DNA of 64,000 nucleotides from Dinoroseobacter sp049800835 (GTDB taxonomy: Bacteria; Pseudomonadota; Alphaproteobacteria; Rhodobacterales; Rhodobacteraceae). The stretch is from contig NZ_JBNAFU010000001.1 in NCBI RefSeq assembly GCF_049800835.1, forward strand, positions 682,001 through 746,000. The letters are read 5' to 3'. Positions 58,942 to 64,000 of the stretch are shown piece by piece. The translations under genes were made by a program, and so were the position numbers. Numbering within the stretch: position 1 is the stretch's first letter; every line of letters begins with the position of its first letter. The notes below the pieces were generated by a model, which saw only the letters and a program-made list of their open reading frames with translations, made no database searches and had not been told where the DNA came from.

Positions 58942-60750
58942 TCAGAAATCCTCCACCGTGCGCGCCGCCGTCACGTCACTCACAAAGACCGCCGCCATCA
59001 ACGTCTGGACATAGTGATCCAGACGCCTTGCATCCGCAATGTCCGTGTCATCATCCCGCAACAGGAAACCCTGATGAACGTTCGGGATGAGCCTGAGCGC
59101 CTTGCGCAGCGCGTTGCGCCACAAAAGGTACTCGTTGTGGTCCTTGATTTCCCAGAAAACGCCTTCTTCCAGAAACGTGCGCAGGTCGCTTTGCGAGGGT
59201 TCCCCGTAAAGCTCGTCGATGTTGGGTATGCCGCTGACCTGCGTTTCGTTCTTGTACGCATCCCGCAGCTCTTTGCTTGGCAGGCGAAAAATACCGTCGA
59301 TCGCGCCGGGGTGGCCCACCCGGATTTCTGTCAGTTTCTGATATTCGACCTTTGTTTCGGGATCGACGTAGCAGACCCCCTCCATCGTGACATCGGTGAT
59401 GGTGATCTGACTGGAAACCTCAGCGCTTTCCTGCTCCAGCTCCGGCTCAACGATCAGGATGGCAGTCCGGTTGAACAGGGTGTTGAGCCCGTTCTCTTCG
59501 GTCAGCTTTCGCAGGTCTTCCATCCCGAATTCGACCTTGGCAGACACGCCGAGTTCGACCCCTGCCCCAATAGAGCCCTCTATCTTCTTGAGCGTGCTTT
59601 CCTCCAGCTTCGCATCGCAGGTCTTACGCCGGACACCACCCAAGGCCTGAACAACGTCCTGCGAAGGCTGGCCCTTGAGCACCGCAAGCGACAGAACGCT
59701 GGCGCGCGGGAAGACAAGCGTTTGAAAGCGCACCTCACGCTCGCGCAACAGGTTCAGCGTTTCCATGGCTTCGCGCGCCCCTTCGAGGGTCACGATCCGC
59801 ACCCGGCGCGGAGCAAGTTCCCAAGTCTCAGGCGGCAGCAGATCTTCGGCGGGACGCGCGGCATCCCCACTGGTTCTTGCACACAGACTGAAGCTGATGG
59901 CCCGATAGGCGACCGTCTCGCCGGGGCGATTTCCGTTTTCATAGAGTTGCGCCTGATCCAGCACCTTGCAGAAGGAGCGGCGCGACCTGTGCTCCGAGAA
60001 CTCTTCGAACGCGGCCCCTCGTTGATAGGTGCGTTCGAGTTTGTCCTTCGACAGCCAAATTTCCAGCCATTTGCGACGCCGTTCCAGATCATGCTGCGCA
60101 ACGTTGAGGTGCAGGTAGCCGCCATTCCCCTCCATACGCGGTTGATTGGGTCTTTGCGCCCGGAACGGGTCGCAGCGATTTTCCGGATCTGCGCGGGTGA
60201 CGCTCCCACCGATGCACAAGGCCATGTTTCCGAAGTCGTCATGTACGATGAATGCGTCGTCCGGCCCGATGACGGTCAGATCATCAGCAAGGAAGATCAG
60301 GCTCAGGCCGTTCTCCGTCTCACCAAGAACATGTTTTTCGTCGTTGTACGTGAACTGCGATACGGCCCGCAGGACAAGTCCGACCGGATGGTAGACCAGC
60401 TTCACGAGGTCGTCTTTGTTGCCCGACCGATCGCATCGGACGAAAAGGGCATTTCCGGCCCGAACCGTCATCCGGTATTCCTCGGTTTCTTCGACACTCT
60501 CGAAGACAGGATCGTCGTCCTCTTCTTCCTTGAAGAGCCGCCCCCAAAGGGACTCCGCCATCGAGCTACCTGCGGCATCGGTCGGGTCCTGCCCCCGATT
60601 GGTGGCCGCATTGAAAAGGTCGGTGCAGGTGGGCAGACGGTCCTGCTCGGCAGCAGCAGGCAGCGGCGCCAAGAGCCCAATCGCCACAATCACACCCGCT
60701 GAGAAGGCCCAGCGCAGTGTCTGGCAAAGTTTGAACGTTTCGAAGGTCAT
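58942..60750 (-). CDS. Large exported protein of unknown function (602 aa)
   Basis: This 602-residue protein has a signal peptide (TLRWAFSAGVIVAIGLLAPLPAAAEQ) and several Cys pairs (LPTCTDLF, FVRCDRS, RRKTCDAKLEE, EGVCYVD). It has an amphipathic acidic stretch LFKEEEDDDPVFESVEETEE and a GSIGAGVELGVSAKVEFGMEDL segment. I recognise no domain. ATG 60750 has a good ribosome site (GGGAGAAG). An ATG at 60792 overlapping the upstream stop is possible. It is the middle gene of a three-gene operon. Confidence 0.65.
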   Translation of the reverse strand: MTFETFKLCQTLRWAFSAGVIVAIGLLAPLPAAAEQDRLPTCTDLFNAATNRGQDPTDAAGSSMAESLWGRLFKEEEDDDPVFESVEETEEYRMTVRAGNALFVRCDRSGNKDDLVKLVYHPVGLVLRAVSQFTYNDEKHVLGETENGLSLIFLADDLTVIGPDDAFIVHDDFGNMALCIGGSVTRADPENRCDPFRAQRPNQPRMEGNGGYLHLNVAQHDLERRRKWLEIWLSKDKLERTYQRGAAFEEFSEHRSRRSFCKVLDQAQLYENGNRPGETVAYRAISFSLCARTSGDAARPAEDLLPPETWELAPRRVRIVTLEGAREAMETLNLLREREVRFQTLVFPRASVLSLAVLKGQPSQDVVQALGGVRRKTCDAKLEESTLKKIEGSIGAGVELGVSAKVEFGMEDLRKLTEENGLNTLFNRTAILIVEPELEQESAEVSSQITITDVTMEGVCYVDPETKVEYQKLTEIRVGHPGAIDGIFRLPSKELRDAYKNETQVSGIPNIDELYGEPSQSDLRTFLEEGVFWEIKDHNEYLLWRNALRKALRLIPNVHQGFLLRDDDTDIADARRLDHYVQTLMAAVFVSDVTAARTVEDF

Positions 60751-60788
60751 CGATCTTCTCCCATTCCGGTCCGCAGGCAGGTCCCGCC

Positions 60789-62309
60789 TCATTCGAACAC
60801 CACCTCGGGTACAGGCCGGGTCCAGGGTTCCAGTTGCGCATGGTAGTCCGCGACACTCTCAAGAAGCAGCGCGGCAACCTGCATGGCGAGCCGTTCGCGT
60901 GTCTGTGCGTTCATCCTGTCGGGGAAGGCGTGAAACTGCAGTGTGTAGTCGGTCAGCAGCGCGTGCCAGAACCGAACCTCCGCCGCGGTCTTCAGATCAA
61001 AACCATACCCCGCAAAAAGGCTTACGGTCTGCACATGTTCCGCCGAATACGTGTAGTGCGTTCCGATATCCTCGCCATAGGCCTCACCGACGCGCCGTGC
61101 CTCGAACGAAAATGTCATATCCAGCGTGGGGTGATGGACCTGCGTGCGCAACGCCACGACAGGGCGGCGCTCGCGATCACAGGCGACATCCATTTCAAGG
61201 TGGCGTACCGCGCGCTGCCCGCCCGGGGTCCAAGCCACAATCGGGGTCAAGTGTTGCATGCTTGACGCGCCGCGGCCCGCGGCGACCATCGAGGCGGTTT
61301 CGTCCTCGACCGCCTCCGCGGTCGGCGGGCTCGCATCAGTCTGCTGCGCTGCAATGGTCGCCGCCGCCGCCATGGTCGCCTGCGTCGGCATCCCCTCTTG
61401 CAAACGCGCAAGTGACCGGGTTCGGGTTTCGACCCTTGGAGCTGGCGCGCCGAGAAAAGGGTCGAGCACCGCCAAAAGCTCGGGATCCGCTGACGGTCGC
61501 TGTGCGCATCTTCCGTCATACGCCAGCAGCGCCGTGCCCAACTTCCGCAAGGGTTCGGTTTCGGGCCTGATCGAGCCAAGAAGTGCGCGCGAAAAGTCGC
61601 GACTCGCCACATGCGGGTCTGATTTTGCCCGCTCTTCCGCTTCCACACGTGCCACCAACCGCCGCGCGGATCGAACTGCCATCGCGCGGGTGCCATGCAT
61701 CGGCGCGGCATCCGGCAAGTGCAGACGGACCGCACTGCCGTCAAGGATCGCTGCGTAGCGATCGGTTGCCGGCTCCAGGCAAATCTGGCTGCTGTCCGCA
61801 GTTCCGGAGCCATCGCGTGCGACGGACAGGCAAAGCGACGACGCCCCCTCCTCCACGCGCCGCAGAATGGTGTCGTCCGAAAACCCGCGCAACCCTCCCA
61901 AGTCAGAGGTGACCTGCCGTGTTGACGGACACTCCGGGCCGATGCACAGCGCTTGCGCCTGCAAGTCGGCAGCCTGCAGGAATACGCCTTCGCCCACTGG
62001 CTTCAGCCGGTCCGCAGGCAATGCAATCACTGTTCCCGAACCTGTGAGAACGATGGAGAAATTCTGACCATCCTCGCGCGTCCACCACAGCGGCCAGACC
62101 CGCGTGCCCTCCGGTTGAAAGCTGGCCAACGACAAGCCGTTGCCACAATCCATGCGATACGCGAGAGAGTCCCGCACGACCATGTGGGCGGGCCCGATCT
62201 GTGCCTCGGCAACATCGCGGATCAATCCCGCGCACCCGTTGGCGAACACCGGTGATGCGAAACACAACTTTGCAGCCACGGCCACGAAAAAGAGTTTGAA
62301 CAAGCCCAA
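60789..62309 (-). CDS. Large exported protein of unknown function (~506 aa)
   Basis: This protein has a signal peptide (LFKLFFVAVAAKLCFASPVFANG) and a Cys-containing beta-rich N half (SLAYRMDCGNGLSLASF, LCIGPECPSTRQ, SSQICLEP). The C half has an Ala-rich linker and TYSAEHVQTVSLFAGYGFDLKTAAEVRFW. No domain is recognised. The start is a non-ATG codon: TTG 62309, five bases after GGAGG, is preferred to TTG 62327. It is first in the three-gene operon. The 282 bases upstream are AT-rich and probably hold its promoter. Confidence 0.6.
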   Translation of the reverse strand: MGLFKLFFVAVAAKLCFASPVFANGCAGLIRDVAEAQIGPAHMVVRDSLAYRMDCGNGLSLASFQPEGTRVWPLWWTREDGQNFSIVLTGSGTVIALPADRLKPVGEGVFLQAADLQAQALCIGPECPSTRQVTSDLGGLRGFSDDTILRRVEEGASSLCLSVARDGSGTADSSQICLEPATDRYAAILDGSAVRLHLPDAAPMHGTRAMAVRSARRLVARVEAEERAKSDPHVASRDFSRALLGSIRPETEPLRKLGTALLAYDGRCAQRPSADPELLAVLDPFLGAPAPRVETRTRSLARLQEGMPTQATMAAAATIAAQQTDASPPTAEAVEDETASMVAAGRGASSMQHLTPIVAWTPGGQRAVRHLEMDVACDRERRPVVALRTQVHHPTLDMTFSFEARRVGEAYGEDIGTHYTYSAEHVQTVSLFAGYGFDLKTAAEVRFWHALLTDYTLQFHAFPDRMNAQTRERLAMQVAALLLESVADYHAQLEPWTRPVPEVVFE

Positions 62310-62591
62310 TTCCACCTCCAGAACCAAGGGCCAAAATGCTTTGAATAAAAAAATACCATTTAAAATCAGAGCTCAGTGTGCAGGACTGAACCTTATTTGG
62401 CAATATTTTTAGAACCTGCCCATCGGTCACAAAATCGTTTGCACGCGCACGCTGACCATTTGGTGCAAACCTTGCGCTGAGCGGATTGCTCAGTTCAGGA
62501 TCATATCAGCCGGTAGAAGTCTGGCCCGCAAGCCGCACCACACGGTATGCGCGCAACAGCATGCGGCCCGGCCGTCCCGTTTGACAATCGT

Positions 62592-63518
62592 CTATGGGAC
62601 AGCAAGGCGAGACAGTCGCTCGGGCACCATTTCCGCAAGCGCCTCGCCAACAAGGCGCGCTGCGCGGGACAGAGGACGGCGGGCATCCACCGCGATGCTG
62701 ATGGTCTGAGGCTGCAAGCCCTTGTCGGTGAGGGGAACAAACCAGAGCGTGCCGTCCTCCAGTTCACGCAGCACGTCGAGTTGCGACGTAATCGCGACAT
62801 ACGCCCCGCCAATCAAGGTCTGCTTGAGGAACTGAAGCGAATTGGTCACCAGAGCCGGTTCAGCGGGCTCGAACAACCAGCCGTGTCGTTTGTCCAGGTA
62901 TTCACGTACTGGAAGCGCCCGGCTTTGCGCCGCAAGCGGGTGGCGGGCAACCTTGTTCAGCGTGATAGTCTGCCGTCCCCATAGCGGATGACCAGTGCCG
63001 ACCACGCATCCGAACGGAAGCGGCGCCGTCCAGAGCACGTGACGTTTGCGGTCAGCCGGCAGGTTGAAGGCAAGCGCCAGATCTATGCTGCCGAGTTCCA
63101 GTTCGTGGGCTGCATCTTTCGGCGTCGTGATATCAATCGCGAACTTGATCCGAGGATACCGGAGCGAAAAGGCATTGACGAAATCCGGCAGTATCGAATT
63201 TGCGAGACTGTCCATTGCCCCCAGTCTGACCGTGCCAAACTGTTCTCCGCGCATGGCGCGCAGCTCTTCCTCCAGCCGTTCTGAGTCCACCCGCCAACGC
63301 CGCGCCAGAAGCACCACCGCTTCGCCTGCAGACGTAAGCCGCATTCCTCGCGAATGGCGCTCAAAAAGTGGTGTCTGGCACGACTCTTCAAGTGCAATGA
63401 TCTGTCGATCAATCGCGGATGCAGCAATCCCCAGAGCTCTTGATGCCGCCTGTATAGACCCCAGACGGGAGACCGCTTCGAGGTAGATCAAGGTCCTGGG
63501 CAAGATGTTCAGCGCCAT
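62592..63518 (-). CDS. LysR-family transcriptional regulator
   Basis: This 308-residue protein has an N-terminal winged HTH (YLEAVSRLGSIQAASRALGIAASAIDRQIIALEE) and a C-terminal effector-binding domain (VRLGAMDSLANSILPDFVNAF...). ATG 63518 (MALNILPRTL) follows GGGAG. The longer frame overlaps the divergent gene. It is divergent from uraD, so it may regulate purine/urate breakdown. Confidence 0.92.
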   Translation of the reverse strand: MALNILPRTLIYLEAVSRLGSIQAASRALGIAASAIDRQIIALEESCQTPLFERHSRGMRLTSAGEAVVLLARRWRVDSERLEEELRAMRGEQFGTVRLGAMDSLANSILPDFVNAFSLRYPRIKFAIDITTPKDAAHELELGSIDLALAFNLPADRKRHVLWTAPLPFGCVVGTGHPLWGRQTITLNKVARHPLAAQSRALPVREYLDKRHGWLFEPAEPALVTNSLQFLKQTLIGGAYVAITSQLDVLRELEDGTLWFVPLTDKGLQPQTISIAVDARRPLSRAARLVGEALAEMVPERLSRLAVP

Positions 63519-63624
63519 ATCACTCCCATTGGTGTTGCCTTTTTGCGAACGCAGCATGAGTTTTTTTGAAATTGTTGGCAATAGCCATGCAGCGCTGCGC
63601 TCTGCGCATTGTCCGGGGGACCAT

Positions 63625-64000
63625 ATGCCAGAGCCTGCACCGCTTGCCTTTTCCATCGCCGCGCTCAACAAGGCGACCGCCAGTCAGGCCGCGGCGATGA
63701 TTGACCGGATCGTCGAGCGGTCGGCTTGGCTTGCGCACCGCGCCGCCGCTGCAAGGCCCTTCGGCGGCGGAGATGACCTGGCTGCCTGGCTCGAGGCAGA
63801 AATCCACAGCCTCTCGCGCGACAAGGCAGTTGAGTTCCTCTGCGCCCATCCCGAACTGTCCCCACCGGACCCGGCAACGATCACGGCGGCCTCCCGACGC
63901 GAACAGCAACGGCTACGCCTGCTGGACCCGGATCCGGACCTTGCCGACAGGCTGTCGGACCTGAACAGGCGATACGTCCGGCGGCACGGATACCCGTTCG
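63625..64000 (+). CDS. uraD: OHCU decarboxylase, N-terminal part (runs off the window)
   Basis: This open frame has no stop before the window end. The first 125 residues match 2-oxo-4-hydroxy-4-carboxy-5-ureidoimidazoline decarboxylase, which gives S-allantoin in urate degradation: SIAALNKATASQAAAMIDRIVERSAWLAHRAAAARPF, FLCAHPELSPPDPATITAASRREQQ (HPEL and SxxEQ motifs), then LNRRYVRRHGYPF. The ATG at 63625 is 106 bases from the divergent LysR start. Confidence 0.87.
   Translation, partial: MPEPAPLAFSIAALNKATASQAAAMIDRIVERSAWLAHRAAAARPFGGGDDLAAWLEAEIHSLSRDKAVEFLCAHPELSPPDPATITAASRREQQRLRLLDPDPDLADRLSDLNRRYVRRHGYPF

Noticed and set aside
58705..60702. 665-codon frame opposite the SBP and 602-aa genes
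   Set aside because: It crosses two coding genes antisense, lacks a ribosome site and signal peptide, and has low-complexity composition.

Overview
This window looks like the chromosome of a marine alphaproteobacterium of the Roseobacter/Rhodobacterales type. The clues are high-GC codon use, a VPLPA-CTERM-like exported protein, a tripartite tricarboxylate transporter, several FadR-type GntR regulators, a monomeric NADP isocitrate dehydrogenase and an OpgH-like glucan synthase. The assignment rests on gene content only. The window starts inside a GMC oxidoreductase gene and ends inside uraD.

Layout. 1-8.6 kb holds housekeeping and envelope genes: GMC oxidoreductase, VOC protein, apt, opgH, icd, sorted surface protein, RidA. 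8.6-24.7 kb is a catabolic block: DegT-type PLP enzyme, AbrB-like membrane protein, malonyl-CoA synthetase, CoA-transferase, enoyl-CoA hydratase, thioesterase, class V PLP enzyme, Ldh-type dehydrogenase, TctCBA transporter, SDR and SMP-30. It is divided into divergent units by three GntR regulators, and each divergent gap contains an operator-like sequence. 24.8-27.3 kb holds a small ORF, an EnvZ-like kinase and a metallo-hydrolase, then tRNA-Asn(GTT).

The tRNA is the attachment site of a 15.2-kb integrated element (27401-42664), bounded by a perfect 46-bp direct repeat of the tRNA 3' end. The element encodes a tyrosine integrase, a serine recombinase, a large AEP-like primase with a degenerate P-loop, a translationally coupled operon of small unknown proteins, a tail-fibre-like protein with small companions, and an iteron-rich origin candidate containing perfect 33-bp inverted repeats. 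It has no terminase, portal, major capsid or lysis gene that I recognise, so it resembles a phage satellite rather than a complete prophage. Its left end carries AT-richer cargo: a compact CBASS-type operon (small basic repeat protein, four-TM effector, SMODS nucleotidyltransferase with a C-terminal AGS-C-like sensor) next to an unrecognised 176-residue protein.

Right of the element (42.9-52.7 kb) are a NarL-type response regulator, a periplasmic molybdopterin-binding-like protein and a hybrid kinase ending in an HPT domain. These adjoin a polysaccharide locus: SqdB-like sugar-nucleotide enzyme, BcsB-like protein, family 2 glycosyltransferase and Sel1-repeat protein. A tandem pair of exported DUF3604 proteins follows, then a DUF2189 membrane protein, a three-gene operon of exported proteins (a solute-binding fold and two unknown families), a LysR regulator and divergent uraD.

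The best candidates for new biology are the satellite-like element with its origin and CBASS cargo, and the polysaccharide locus built around an SqdB-like enzyme.
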